DNA of 64,000 nt from Sunxiuqinia elliptica (lineage in GTDB: Bacteria > Bacteroidota > Bacteroidia > Bacteroidales > Prolixibacteraceae): positions 62,001 to 126,000 of the forward strand of contig NZ_FONW01000006.1 in NCBI RefSeq assembly GCF_900113005.1, read 5' to 3'. This document shows positions 28,474 to 38,036 of the stretch, piece by piece. The notes beneath the pieces were generated by a model that was not told the DNA's origin, searched no databases, and saw only the letters and a list, made by a program, of their open reading frames with translations. The position numbers were made by a program, and so were the translations under genes. How positions within the stretch are numbered: the stretch's first letter is position 1; the number at the start of each line of letters is the position of its first letter.

Positions 28474-29265
28474 TTACTTCTCGTCCAGAAAGATTTCGCC
28501 CCGGAGGAACGTTTTGGCTTTGCCGGCAATCAATACCCGTTCGCCTTGCAGGGTACACTGTAGCTGTCCTCCCCGGGCCGAAAGTTGTTGTGCTGAGAGC
28601 TGTTCTTTCCCTAATTTCTGGGACCAGAATGGCACGAGTGTCGTATGAGCCGATCCGGTAACCGGATCTTCATCAATTCCTGCTCCGGGAGCAAAGAAGC
28701 GACTTACAAAGTCCACGTTTTTTCCGGGGGCTGTCGCAATGATCCCTCGGGATTTGGTTTGAGCCAATAGACCAAAGTCTGGCGCTAATTGTTCGATTTG
28801 TTCCTGTTTGTCGTAGATAAAAAGGTAGTCGGTTTTTCCTAAGAAGCAGGCTTTGGGTTTTGCTCCGATGCCTTGAATCAAACTTTCAGGATGCTCAATG
28901 GGGTGAAGCTCATCAATTGGGAAATCCAATTCCAGTAGTTGATCTTTTTTTCGAACAGTAAGCTGTCCACTACGGCTACCGAAAGTAATTTGAGTTTTCG
29001 GATAGTTTCCTTCTTCAAAAATGGCATGTGCTGTGGCAAGTGTGGCGTGGCCGCATAGGTCAACTTCCATGATGGGAGTAAACCAGCGAATTTCAAATCC
29101 GGCGCGGGTGGGAACAAAAAAGGCCGTTTCACTCAAATTGTTCTCCATAGCAATGGCTTGCATGGTGTCATCTGGAAGCCATTCTTGTAAGGGGACAACA
29201 GCCGCAGGGTTTCCTTGAAAAATTTCGTTGGCAAATGCATCAATTTGAAAAATAGGCAGTTTCAT
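28474..29265 (-). CDS. PhzF family isomerase-like protein
   Basis: The protein has 263 residues. The N-terminus IFQIDAFANEIFQGNPAAVVPL, with the conserved catalytic glutamate in NNLSETAF, and the C-terminal DPVTGSAHTTLVP motif define PhzF/YddE-type proteins with a diaminopimelate epimerase-like fold. Only true PhzF makes phenazine; no phenazine genes are nearby, so the substrate here is unknown. It begins 3 bases after the TonB receptor gene, so the two are probably co-transcribed. Confidence 0.92.
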   Translation of the reverse strand: MKLPIFQIDAFANEIFQGNPAAVVPLQEWLPDDTMQAIAMENNLSETAFFVPTRAGFEIRWFTPIMEVDLCGHATLATAHAIFEEGNYPKTQITFGSRSGQLTVRKKDQLLELDFPIDELHPIEHPESLIQGIGAKPKACFLGKTDYLFIYDKQEQIEQLAPDFGLLAQTKSRGIIATAPGKNVDFVSRFFAPGAGIDEDPVTGSAHTTLVPFWSQKLGKEQLSAQQLSARGGQLQCTLQGERVLIAGKAKTFLRGEIFLDEK

Positions 29266-29268
29266 TCT

Positions 29269-31686
29269 CTAGAATTTTACGGTTAGCTTTAAATTCAATT
29301 TACGATCTGTTAGGTAGTTTGGAACAGCAAAAAGATCGCCCTTATTGCTTGAAACCCAGAAATACGAAACGGTGTTGTTGACACCAATTAAATTGAGAAC
29401 TTCCAGACCAAGCGACATGTCTTTAATGTGGCTGAAGAGTTTGCTTTTGACTCGGGTTTCAGGGCCAATTAGCACTTTTGAAAATCCGAGGTCAATACGT
29501 CGGTAGGGCGGCATTCTGAAAGTATCTTGGTAGCGCTCCGAGTTGGGTGGCCCAGTAGGAAGTCGAGAGCCATAGAATGCGGCTAAGTGCATTTTGTAAG
29601 TCGGATTTCCCGGGAAATAATCTTGGAAAAATATACTGATGTTAAGCGTTTGGTCGGTTGGTCGCGGAATCCAGCCATGCCCGTCTCCAATAATGTCTTC
29701 TTTGGTTTGAAGTAAGGAAACACTCGCCCACGACTGTACGCCGCTAACAAATTCGCCATTCACTTTAAAATCGAGGCCTGCAGCATAGCCTTTCGCTTCT
29801 TGATCGCCAAGGTAGCGAATTTGCACGTTTTCAATTTGGTAAGGTGTCAAGTGCGAAAAATTCTTGTAGTACAACTCCGAAGTTAATTTGAATGGACGAT
29901 CCCAAGCGGTAAAAAGGTAATCTGATCCCAGTACAAACTGAGTTGATTTTTGCGCTTTTATATTTGATGCGATGTTCCCGTCGCGATCTTTTAACTCTTT
30001 AAAGAACGCAGGTTGTTGGTAGCTGCCACCGGCTAATCGGAATACAAAGCGAGACTCCCAGTCTGGATAATAGTTGATGGCCAGCCGAGGACTTATCAAA
30101 AACTCATTGGTGTAGTCCCAATAATGAAATCGGACACCTCCCGTCAGGTATAGTTCCCCTTGACTTATCGGAATCTCGTAGGTATCTTGAATGTGCCCAG
30201 AAAACCGCACGGTGTTCATTTTATTGTTGGTGGTAATCACACGGAACAGGTTGACCGTTTCATCGGAATAGGGAAGAGAGTAGCCTGTTGAGTCACGCAT
30301 TTCCCATTCGTTCATTTGGTCATGAATATCTTCCAGTTGAAGCTTTACTCCCCAATTCAAGAGGTGGTTTGTTGTATTGTAGGCTCCTTTGTGCGAGAAA
30401 CTGTAAACTTTAGCCACTAGTTTATTGCGGGCGTGATTTAAGAAAGAACCAACGCCAAGGTTGAGGACACTGTCTTCGGCTGCCTCCTCGGCTAAATCAG
30501 ACTCCAACTGATTCAGATAATAGAAGCCCAGAATGTCGTAATTAACTTCTTCTTTGGTCTGAAATGCAGAAGCAATAAATTTCAGGTTCAGGTTGTTGTT
30601 GGGGTGATAATTGGCCGATAACGCTCCCAAAGAGGTTGCAAACCGGTCTTTTTCCTGACCTTCAAAATAAATTTTAGTGTTATAAACGGTTTGGTATGTG
30701 CCGAAAGAGGTTTCCCTGCTTTCCGGAACAAAATGGTAATCGTTTCGGGCAATATTTCCCAGAAAAGACAGGTCAAAAGCATCGGAAAACCGATAGGTGA
30801 TGTATGTTTGAAAATCGATAAAGCTCGGATCGTATTCTCCTTTTTCGTCGAGGCTGCCAACGAGGTAGCTGTTGGTTTTGTAGCGAAGGCCTCCGGTGTA
30901 GCTGAGCTTCTTATTTTTGCTGATGTCTTCCAAATGAATTGAACCTCCAAGCAAACTAGCGCTGGCACTTCCTGCAAACTCAGTTGGAGTTCGGTATTTG
31001 ATATCCAGCACCGAGGCCATTTTGTCTCCATATTTGGCATCAAATGCTCCTGCTGAAAACTCAATGGTTGAAACCATGTCGGAATTGATAAAGCTCAGCC
31101 CTTCTTGTTTGCCGGAACGAACCAAAAAAGGTCGGTAGATTTCAATGTCATTCACATAAACCAGGTTTTCATCGAAGTTGCCTCCCCGAACTGAATACTG
31201 AGAACTCAGCTCGTTGTTTGAGCTTACTCCGGGCAAGGTTTTAATCAAGGCTTCTACACCACTGGATGACGCATCTGGAAGGATATTGGTAAATTTAGGA
31301 TCGATGCGGTTGATGTTGCCTGCTCCTTTTCGTCTTCTTGAAACTTGTACCTCGTCGATTTCTTCGGAACTTTCAGTAAGCTGAATATTCAGTTCAATTC
31401 TTTCTTCGGATCGGGCTTGCACACTACGTTCAACACTTTGGTGGCCGATAAAGGAAAAGACCAGGTTGACTTTTTTCTTTGCCGGAATGCGTAGAAGATA
31501 AGCTCCTTTTGGGTCGGTTGTTGTTCCAATCGGGTAGTTTTTGATGGAGACATTGGCAAGTTCAATGGCTTGTCCTTTTGTGTTGGTGATCGTGCCGTAA
31601 ACAGTCGCGTTATTGTTTTGTGCAAACGACTGAAATGCAATAAACAAGCAGAGTAAGCTTAGGAGGTACGTTTTTTTCAGTTTCAT
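29269..31686 (-). CDS. TonB-dependent outer-membrane receptor
   Basis: The start at 31686 (MKLKKTYLLSLL) places the signal peptide at the N-terminus, ending near AFAQ (about 20-23), and gives 805 residues; the longer frame adds 13 residues before the signal. A CarboxypepD_reg-like domain (about 25-110) comes next, then a plug domain (segments LPGVSSNNELSSQYSVRGGN and VNDIEIYRPF) and a beta barrel ending in the usual aromatic residue (KLTVKF). There is no SusD gene beside it, so it is not part of a glycan utilisation locus. The substrate is unknown. It heads a likely operon with phzF and the YyaL gene. Confidence 0.93.
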   Translation of the reverse strand: MKLKKTYLLSLLCLFIAFQSFAQNNNATVYGTITNTKGQAIELANVSIKNYPIGTTTDPKGAYLLRIPAKKKVNLVFSFIGHQSVERSVQARSEERIELNIQLTESSEEIDEVQVSRRRKGAGNINRIDPKFTNILPDASSSGVEALIKTLPGVSSNNELSSQYSVRGGNFDENLVYVNDIEIYRPFLVRSGKQEGLSFINSDMVSTIEFSAGAFDAKYGDKMASVLDIKYRTPTEFAGSASASLLGGSIHLEDISKNKKLSYTGGLRYKTNSYLVGSLDEKGEYDPSFIDFQTYITYRFSDAFDLSFLGNIARNDYHFVPESRETSFGTYQTVYNTKIYFEGQEKDRFATSLGALSANYHPNNNLNLKFIASAFQTKEEVNYDILGFYYLNQLESDLAEEAAEDSVLNLGVGSFLNHARNKLVAKVYSFSHKGAYNTTNHLLNWGVKLQLEDIHDQMNEWEMRDSTGYSLPYSDETVNLFRVITTNNKMNTVRFSGHIQDTYEIPISQGELYLTGGVRFHYWDYTNEFLISPRLAINYYPDWESRFVFRLAGGSYQQPAFFKELKDRDGNIASNIKAQKSTQFVLGSDYLFTAWDRPFKLTSELYYKNFSHLTPYQIENVQIRYLGDQEAKGYAAGLDFKVNGEFVSGVQSWASVSLLQTKEDIIGDGHGWIPRPTDQTLNISIFFQDYFPGNPTYKMHLAAFYGSRLPTGPPNSERYQDTFRMPPYRRIDLGFSKVLIGPETRVKSKLFSHIKDMSLGLEVLNLIGVNNTVSYFWVSSNKGDLFAVPNYLTDRKLNLKLTVKF

Positions 31687-31781
31687 GAAAACAAAAGTAA
31701 TATTCTCTGATTTAATTAAACTCATTCAATTTTGAATAATTGTGCTTACTTTTATTTTTAGTTGAATTTTAACCGAGGCAA

Positions 31782-32195
31782 ATGGAACGACGCGATTATA
31801 TTTTACATCAAATTCAAGAGATGGGGGCCTTTCTTGCTCGCCTGGCTGGAAAGTTGAAAAAGGAAGATAAACCTTCTTCAGAACAAAAACAGAGCTTTGA
31901 TAAAGAGTTGGACAAGCATTTGGGATTGAACTTGGATGATTTGCTTTTTCTGGAGGACGCTGCTTTTCTGGAAGTTTTAGAGGGAAAACTGCTGGCAAAG
32001 GAAAATTTAACGCAGTTTGCGGGCATCTTGGAACAATTGGGTGATTTGGCATTGAATGATGAGACCTTCCTGCGTCAGCAAATCTATTACAATAAGGCCT
32101 GTGTTTTGCTAGGCCATGTAGACGAGAATAGTGGAAACTACTCCATGGAACGTCAGCAGCAGCTTGCTGCACTCCGCTTGAAATTGGGAGAATAG
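31782..32195 (+). CDS. Hypothetical helical protein (possible DUF6483)
   Basis: The 137-residue product has no signal peptide or membrane segment and is predicted mainly helical. Its start, MERRDYILHQIQEMGAFLAR, resembles the small DUF6483-like family, but I hold that loosely. The C-terminal part (RQQIYYNKACVLLGHVDENS) resembles a TPR-like helix pair. It is divergent from the TonB receptor and convergent with the YkgJ gene (10 bases between the stops). Function unknown. Confidence 0.7.
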   Translation: MERRDYILHQIQEMGAFLARLAGKLKKEDKPSSEQKQSFDKELDKHLGLNLDDLLFLEDAAFLEVLEGKLLAKENLTQFAGILEQLGDLALNDETFLRQQIYYNKACVLLGHVDENSGNYSMERQQQLAALRLKLGE

Positions 32196-32205
32196 AGTTG
32201 TGAGA

Positions 32206-32859
32206 TCAGTCAACTTGTGATGTCATTAAATGTAAAAGACCTTCTTCCATTCTGAATTCGGCAACTTCAATTCCTTTTTCTCGAATTGCTGTCATAAAAC
32301 CTTCATTCATCATGCGCCCGGCCATAAGCGGGAATTCCAGAAGAGCAGGGAAGCTATCTTCGTTGGCTGGATTTTTGAAAAAATCAATGCAGGTGCTCAC
32401 TTGAGTGGAAAGGTAAATTCGGCAAGCCATTGGTCGGGCTTCATAAGCCGAGCAGCTGCCATTTTTCAAGAGCGGACAAGGGGCTTTATGATTTAAAAGC
32501 GTTTGCTGGTCCAGTGTTTCAGTGGTTTTATTTTTCTTTTTTGCCTTTTCTAAAACGACTTTTTGTTGTTCTGCAGTAAATTGTTTTTTGATGAAATTGC
32601 CCAAATAATGGAGCTCATAGGAATTGGCAAAAACCGCTTGGTGACAGCAAAAACTACATCCTCTTTTGCAATGAATGGGGGAGTTCTGCTTTTGCGCCAT
32701 AAGCTGTAGCGAATCAATTAACTGGTCAATGCCTTCATACATTTGCTTGATGGCCAGAAAAACGTCTTTTTCTTGGTATCCGTTTTGCGCTGCCTGAAGC
32801 CCCAGTTGATAGCCGTCATTGTAAAAAAGTTGTTCGTATTCTGATTGTTTGGTGGTCAT
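32206..32859 (-). CDS. YkgJ family cysteine-cluster protein
   Basis: The protein is 217 residues. Two cysteine groups are clear: CKRGCSFCCH and CPLLKNGSCSAYEARPMAC. This pattern defines the YkgJ (UPF0153) family, which probably binds a zinc ion or an Fe-S cluster; biological role is not known. It is divergent from the isoprenoid-synthase-like gene. Nothing in the sequence is truncated. Confidence 0.87.
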   Translation of the reverse strand: MTTKQSEYEQLFYNDGYQLGLQAAQNGYQEKDVFLAIKQMYEGIDQLIDSLQLMAQKQNSPIHCKRGCSFCCHQAVFANSYELHYLGNFIKKQFTAEQQKVVLEKAKKKNKTTETLDQQTLLNHKAPCPLLKNGSCSAYEARPMACRIYLSTQVSTCIDFFKNPANEDSFPALLEFPLMAGRMMNEGFMTAIREKGIEVAEFRMEEGLLHLMTSQVD

Positions 32860-33078
32860 TTTCTGTGTTTGAAAATTTTAAGCAAGATAGGAAATCATCC
32901 CAATAAAACGCTCTGAGAGTGTGTTATTTATTCCAACCGCCAGCTTGTCTGACTTGTTCATCCTGAAAGGCGTTTGTTGGTCGATAATTTTGGGTGGTTG
33001 ATCGGAAAAAGAGCGTGTTTTCTGTGGCTTTTAGCTTAATTTGATTGCATAAACGAAATTGAACAAAAGACTAACCTT

Positions 33079-34317
33079 ATGAATTTAGATGCTCTCACCG
33101 ATAAATTTGTTGAACAGTGGAATCGCACGTCTTCCGAAAAACCAAACTGGGGAGCCGTTGTGGATGCAGTAGAGAAAAAGCAACGAGCAGCTTGCGTAGA
33201 TCGCTTTTTTAAGTCGATGAAAAAGCTGGAACCGGGTTTGGCAAGTTCTGTTGATCAACCGTGGATTGACGCTTTGATCTTAATTCAGTTGCGGGATTTG
33301 TTTCAAGAGGCTTTTGCTTACCAGCATGAGGAGATTGATTTGATGTTTTCGCAGGAAATGATGAATTCAACCAAGGCTTTTGTTCGGAAAGCGCGGGCAA
33401 TGGATTCTGAACTTTCAATGACCAGTATTTTTCAGGCTTGCAGGAATGTGTGGATTATGAATGGGCTGCAGTTGATCTTAGGACGAAAGGTCGAGTTAAC
33501 GCCGTCTATTTTTGCCTATAGTATGTTGTATCCCTATACCGATAATTTTGTTGATGATCCGGAGATTTCGAGGCAAGAAAAGCAATTATTTAGCCTGCGA
33601 TTTGAGCAACGTTTGTCGGGCGAGAGAATTGCCGCAGTCAATGACCATGAACGGAAAATCTTTGGGATGGTTGAGCTGATTGAAGGGCAGTATGACCGAG
33701 AAAAGTATCCTGGGGTGTTTAATTCTTTATTGGACATTCATCGGGCGCAAACGGAAAGCATGGTGTTGCTTAATGCTGATTTGGTAACATCGGAGGAGGC
33801 ATTGAGGGTTTGTCTGGCCAAAGGAGGCGCTTCGGTATTGGCTGATGGCTATTTAATAGCCGGAGATTTAACTCCTAAAGAAGTTGATTTCTTGTATGGT
33901 TATGGTGCCTATTTGCAATTGCTGGATGACATTCAGGATGTTGGAGAAGATCTGAATGATGGGTTGATGACCTGTTTTTCGATGGCTGGGAAGGAGCAAG
34001 AGTTGGATGAAGTTCTTTATAAAACATTCAATTTTGGAGATGCAGTTCTGGATTCATCCAAGGACTTGTGGGCTTCTGTTAACTTGGATTTTAAAGGGCT
34101 TTTGCAAAAGAGTATTTTGCTGTTTTTTGTCGAGTCAGTGGCTACGGATACCAAGTATTATTCTCCCCAGCTTCAGTTGGAAATAGAGGAAGTATCGCCT
34201 TTGTCCTTGGAGTTTGTCCGTTCGCGTCGAAACTTTTTCACCCCACAAAAGCACCTGATGCTAGCTAAATTGGAAAAGTTGGTTCGCTTAACTGAAGCAG
34301 ATTCAGTGGTAAGTTAA
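33079..34317 (+). CDS. Class I isoprenoid-synthase-like protein of unknown substrate
   Basis: The 412-residue protein is all-helical with no signal or membrane anchor. Two acidic motifs lie at the spacing expected for a class I prenyl/terpene synthase fold: YTDNFVDDPE (about 152-161) and LQLLDDIQDVGED (about 278-290). In the family such aspartates bind three magnesium ions and the diphosphate. The second motif matches the polyprenyl synthase form G-x-x-L-Q-x-x-D-D-x-x-D well; the first deviates from DDxxD. No carotenoid, hopanoid or quinone gene is near. A 15-bp terminator follows it. I call the fold only; a product cannot be named. Confidence 0.7.
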   Translation: MNLDALTDKFVEQWNRTSSEKPNWGAVVDAVEKKQRAACVDRFFKSMKKLEPGLASSVDQPWIDALILIQLRDLFQEAFAYQHEEIDLMFSQEMMNSTKAFVRKARAMDSELSMTSIFQACRNVWIMNGLQLILGRKVELTPSIFAYSMLYPYTDNFVDDPEISRQEKQLFSLRFEQRLSGERIAAVNDHERKIFGMVELIEGQYDREKYPGVFNSLLDIHRAQTESMVLLNADLVTSEEALRVCLAKGGASVLADGYLIAGDLTPKEVDFLYGYGAYLQLLDDIQDVGEDLNDGLMTCFSMAGKEQELDEVLYKTFNFGDAVLDSSKDLWASVNLDFKGLLQKSILLFFVESVATDTKYYSPQLQLEIEEVSPLSLEFVRSRRNFFTPQKHLMLAKLEKLVRLTEADSVVS

Positions 34318-34343
34318 ATTCAGTTGGAAGAAATTAGATATGA

Positions 34344-34384
34344 AAAAGCGGGAACCTCAATTTGACGAGGTTCCCGCTTTTGTG
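34344..34384. terminator. Bidirectional intrinsic terminator
   Basis: A perfect 15-base-pair stem (34344-34358 with 34367-34381) and an 8-base loop, with A residues before and T residues after, lies between two convergent genes and can stop transcription from both sides. Confidence 0.9.
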
Positions 34385-34441
34385 TTTTATCGTTTTTCAA
34401 ACTATAGCATCTAAATATAACAGCAGTTTCCTGCTCCGATA

Positions 34442-36634
34442 CTATTGCAGTTGATTCTTAAGAAAATCAGTTACGCGCTGATAAAGGTGCATCCTGGTGT
34501 TACCACCATAAATACCATGGTTGCGGTTGGTGTAGATGGCCATGTCGAATTGTACGTTGGCTTGAACAAGGGCTTCAGCCATTTCCATAGTATTTTGCAG
34601 GTGAACATTGTCATCAGCTGAACCATGAATCAATAACAGACGTCCGGTTATTCCTTCAGGATGATTCAATGGAGCATTGTCTTCATAGCCATCAGGGTTT
34701 TCCAATGGTGTGCGCATGAAACGTTCGGTGTAAACGGTGTCGTAAAATTTGAAATTTGCAACCGGGGCAATTGCAACTCCGGCTTTAAATAAGTCACCTC
34801 CTTTTTCCATGGAAAGCAAGGTCATGAAGCCACCATAACTCCATCCCCAAATTGAAATGTTGTTTTTGTCAACATAGGGAAGTGTTGTTAGGTAGCGAGC
34901 TGCTTCAACTTGGTCGTCAGACTCATATTTACCGAGTTGCATGTAGGTCACTTTCCGGAAATCCTGCCCACGGGCACCGGTGCCACGAGGATCGACACAA
35001 ACCACCAAAAAGCCTTCTTGAGCCAGGTAGTTGTACCAACTAACAGACCAGCGATCCAGCACTTGTTGGGAGTTTGGACCACTGTACTGAGTCATCACAA
35101 CCGGGTATTGTTTTGATTCGTCGAAATTCACCGGTTTGATCATCCAACCGTTGAGGCTAACTCCTTCGGAAGTCTCAAAATTGAAGAAAGATTTGCTGCT
35201 GATGGTGTATTCAGATAGCTTTTCATTGAGTGCTTTGTTGTCTTCCAATACGCGAACTAAGCTCCCTTTATTATCATACAAACTGAATGTTTTTGGCGTA
35301 TCAAGGCTTGTGTATTCATTAATGAAATACTGAAAGCCACTGCTAAATACCGCCTTGTTGGTTCCCTCTTTCGGACTTAAAGTTCCTTGTTTTTTCTTGT
35401 CCAGACTTACGTAGTATACTTCGCGTTGCATGGGCGATTTTTTAGCCGCTTGGTAGTAAAAGATTTTCTTTTTACTATCGAACCCGTAAAAATCGGTCAC
35501 ATCATATTCTCCTTGCGTTAGCTGGCGTACTTCAAATCCTTGACGATCGTAAAGGTAAAGATGAGAAAAACCATCTCGCTCGCTATTGACAACAAAGTAG
35601 TCGTTGTCTGGCAGGAAAATGAAATCATCGAGGAAATCTTCGCCAATGTAGCGGTCATTCTTTTCGGTAAAAAACAAACGGCTGTCTCCAGTGTGTGGAT
35701 TGGCAAACAATACATCAATCTTATTCTGACGACGATTTAGCCGGAAGACAGCTAGGTCATTGGCATCAGCGGTCCATTTTAGGCGAGGGATATAAATGTC
35801 TGTCTCTTCACCTAAGTCAACTTCTATTTTTGTTTTTGATTTGAGATCGTATGAGAATACCGAAATGAGCGAGTTTTGCTCTCCGGCTTTGGGGTATTTG
35901 TAGGTGTATTCGCCCGGATAACTGGCATTTTCTTTCAAGGATGGAGATTTTCCTTGGAACATTTTCATTGAGTATTCTTTAACGTCAGTTTCGTCAAAGC
36001 GGATGTAAGCCAGGAATTTGCTGTCCGGAGACCAGGCAAAAGCTTTGCTGAATGCAAATTCTTCTTCGTAAACCCAATCGGGAACACCATTGATGATGGC
36101 GTTTTTCTGTCCGTCGTTGGTTACTTGATTCTCGGTGCCAAAACGGAGTGTTTTGATGAAAATATTATTATCCCGAACAAAAGCGACCCGTTCACCGTTG
36201 GGAGAAAAAGTAGCTTCTTGCTGTTTCCCTTTTTCTGAGAGGGGGGCAAGTTCTTCAGTTACAGAGTTCCAAACATAGTAATTGGCAGAGAATGTATGGC
36301 GGTAGATTTGTTCTCGTTCGGTGGTCAACAAAATTTTAGTTTCGTCGTCACTGAATGAATAAGCCGAAAAATGGCTGATTGCAGCATTTTCTAACTGATC
36401 CAGATCAAAAACTGTTTCTACTTTTTTACCATCTTTGTAGCTGTATTTTACAATTCGCTTTTCGTCTTCCAGGGTTGTATAATAGAGTCCGTTGGCTGAA
36501 GAATGTAGCCCTTGAACGGTTTTTTCCTGAAAGGTGTAGTTTTGATTAAAATCGGCTAGCGAAAGTTTTTTTTGAGCGAATAAGGGGTTTCCTATTGTTA
36601 AAAAAAGGAATAACGATAAAACAATTCTGTGCAT
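34442..36634 (-). CDS. Dipeptidyl peptidase IV (peptidase family S9B)
   Basis: The start at 36634 (MHRIVLSLFLFL) puts a signal peptide at the N-terminus (cleavage near LFAQ, about 17-20) and gives 730 residues. An eight-bladed beta-propeller (DPPIV_N) is followed by an alpha/beta-hydrolase domain with the catalytic serine in GWSYGGF (about 598), aspartate in HGSADDNVH and histidine in NRNHGIYGG. The propeller carries an EEEFAF motif, typical of the DPP-IV double-glutamate loop that recognises the free N-terminus. It removes X-Pro dipeptides in the periplasm or at the surface. Confidence 0.94.
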   Translation of the reverse strand: MHRIVLSLFLFLTIGNPLFAQKKLSLADFNQNYTFQEKTVQGLHSSANGLYYTTLEDEKRIVKYSYKDGKKVETVFDLDQLENAAISHFSAYSFSDDETKILLTTEREQIYRHTFSANYYVWNSVTEELAPLSEKGKQQEATFSPNGERVAFVRDNNIFIKTLRFGTENQVTNDGQKNAIINGVPDWVYEEEFAFSKAFAWSPDSKFLAYIRFDETDVKEYSMKMFQGKSPSLKENASYPGEYTYKYPKAGEQNSLISVFSYDLKSKTKIEVDLGEETDIYIPRLKWTADANDLAVFRLNRRQNKIDVLFANPHTGDSRLFFTEKNDRYIGEDFLDDFIFLPDNDYFVVNSERDGFSHLYLYDRQGFEVRQLTQGEYDVTDFYGFDSKKKIFYYQAAKKSPMQREVYYVSLDKKKQGTLSPKEGTNKAVFSSGFQYFINEYTSLDTPKTFSLYDNKGSLVRVLEDNKALNEKLSEYTISSKSFFNFETSEGVSLNGWMIKPVNFDESKQYPVVMTQYSGPNSQQVLDRWSVSWYNYLAQEGFLVVCVDPRGTGARGQDFRKVTYMQLGKYESDDQVEAARYLTTLPYVDKNNISIWGWSYGGFMTLLSMEKGGDLFKAGVAIAPVANFKFYDTVYTERFMRTPLENPDGYEDNAPLNHPEGITGRLLLIHGSADDNVHLQNTMEMAEALVQANVQFDMAIYTNRNHGIYGGNTRMHLYQRVTDFLKNQLQ

Positions 36635-36822
36635 AGTTCTATTTATTTTTGCCGTCAAAGCTTTGTTTTTTTTTCGAAAAAAGAAAGTTGCGATCAATAA
36701 AATTATCCAATACGTCAAATCCATCTTGAATTCATTACAACGTATTTAAGAAATGATTTATTGGATGAATAAATAATGAAAGTAAAGAGATATCATAAAT
36801 CTATTAAGTAAGTATTATTTCA

Positions 36823-37887
36823 ATGAAGAAACGTTCTTTGTTATTTGTAGTTCTAGTGTTGGTAATTCGGATTGCTTCTGCGCAGTCTGACGTTGTGGAG
36901 TTTATAAAGACTGGCCCAAAGAATGCCAGCAAGTTAATGGAGGCTTACCTTAATCCCTATGCTTTGGCATTAGGTGATGGATTAAATAATGGTTGGTATT
37001 ATACGGCAGAAACGCATGAACGCTTTGGCTTCGATTTTTCGATGAGTGTGAGTGCTGTTCGTATTCCGGAGTCGGGGAAAACTTTTGACCTTAGTCAGCT
37101 TGGCTTGCAAAATATCGCTTTTGATCCTTCAAACAGCATTGCTCAAACAATTGCTGGTTCTGATTTAGCCGGGCCAGAAATTGCCGTGTTGGACCCGAAT
37201 TCTCCCCAGGATACGCTGACCTCATTTTTAAGTCCGGAAGGTGTTGGAATGGATATTGTTCCTATTCCTATTGCTCAGCTGGGAATTGGTCTTTTGCCAC
37301 ATACCGATATTCTGATTCGTTATGTGCCTAAATTACGCTTTAACCAAGATGGCGATCAGGCTGAAGATGTTCGGGTTGGATTGATTGGCTTGGGAGCAAA
37401 ACACAGTTTTAAGGATTGGATTCCTGGTTTGAAGGCGCTTCCTTTTGATGCAGCGGTATTTGGATCTTATTCAGCGATTGATGCTAACTCTGGAATTAAT
37501 TTTCAGCTGAGTGACTATGGCGTCAATCCTCCGTCAGGCTATGTTCCTGATGAAAATCAAGAATTAAAAATCAAAACGAATACGATGAAGTTCGGGCTGA
37601 TCGTGTCAAAAAAAGTAGCGCTTCTAACTTTCTTTGGAAGTATTGGCCATAGCCAGAGTAAAACAACGGTCGATTTATTGGGACGGTATCCGGTAATTAC
37701 AGAGGTTGGCGTTGGAAAAGTTGTGGTGGAAGATGAAGTTGATCCCATTCACATGAACTTTGAATCTTCCCAACTGAGTTTAGATGCTGGGGTGCGCATG
37801 AAACTGTCGTTTTTCAATGTTTTTGCTTCGATTAGCAAAGCTGAATACACCTCCTTAAATGCGGGGATCGCATTGAGTGTGCGTTAG
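36823..37887 (+). CDS. Putative outer-membrane beta-barrel protein (DUF6588-like)
   Basis: The protein has 354 residues. A signal peptide precedes the mature part (cleavage near IASAQS, about 18-22). The segment LMEAYLNPYALALGDGLNNGWYYTAETHE followed by alternating hydrophobic/polar strands is typical of a Bacteroidota family I know as DUF6588; the match is by pattern. The C-terminus ends in a beta-strand (LNAGIALSVR). A substrate or role is not known. It is divergent from the DPP-IV gene and ends with its own terminator. Confidence 0.75.
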   Translation: MKKRSLLFVVLVLVIRIASAQSDVVEFIKTGPKNASKLMEAYLNPYALALGDGLNNGWYYTAETHERFGFDFSMSVSAVRIPESGKTFDLSQLGLQNIAFDPSNSIAQTIAGSDLAGPEIAVLDPNSPQDTLTSFLSPEGVGMDIVPIPIAQLGIGLLPHTDILIRYVPKLRFNQDGDQAEDVRVGLIGLGAKHSFKDWIPGLKALPFDAAVFGSYSAIDANSGINFQLSDYGVNPPSGYVPDENQELKIKTNTMKFGLIVSKKVALLTFFGSIGHSQSKTTVDLLGRYPVITEVGVGKVVVEDEVDPIHMNFESSQLSLDAGVRMKLSFFNVFASISKAEYTSLNAGIALSVR

Positions 37888-37911
37888 TAGGAAAATGAAT
37901 TGAAAATAATG

Positions 37912-37937
37912 AAAGGTGCTAGTAGGCGCCTTTTTTT
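37912..37937 (+). terminator. Intrinsic terminator before thrS
   Basis: An 8-base-pair stem (AAAGGTGC with GCGCCTTT, one G-T pair) and a run of seven T lie 25 bases after the stop of the DUF6588-like gene. Confidence 0.75.
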
Positions 37938-37971
37938 GTTGGGCTTTGCAATCGATTTTATTGCTTAACCC

Positions 37972-38003
37972 TTGTCACAGTCAGCTAATAATAATTATCT
38001 TTG
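37972..38003 (+). promoter_or_regulatory. Promoter of the thrS-infC-rpmI-rplT operon
   Basis: A TTG at 37972-37974 and TATCTTTG at 37996-38003, 21 bases apart, match the Bacteroidota -33/-7 pattern. The box lies 33 bases before the thrS ATG. Confidence 0.65.
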
Positions 38004-38036
38004 CACCCTGAAAATAAAATCCATAATTCGATACTG

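Noticed and set aside
31726-32172. Minus-strand frame of 148 codons before the TonB receptor
   Set aside because: It overlaps the better-looking plus-strand gene at 31782-32195 and has a histidine/proline-rich composition unlike a folded protein.
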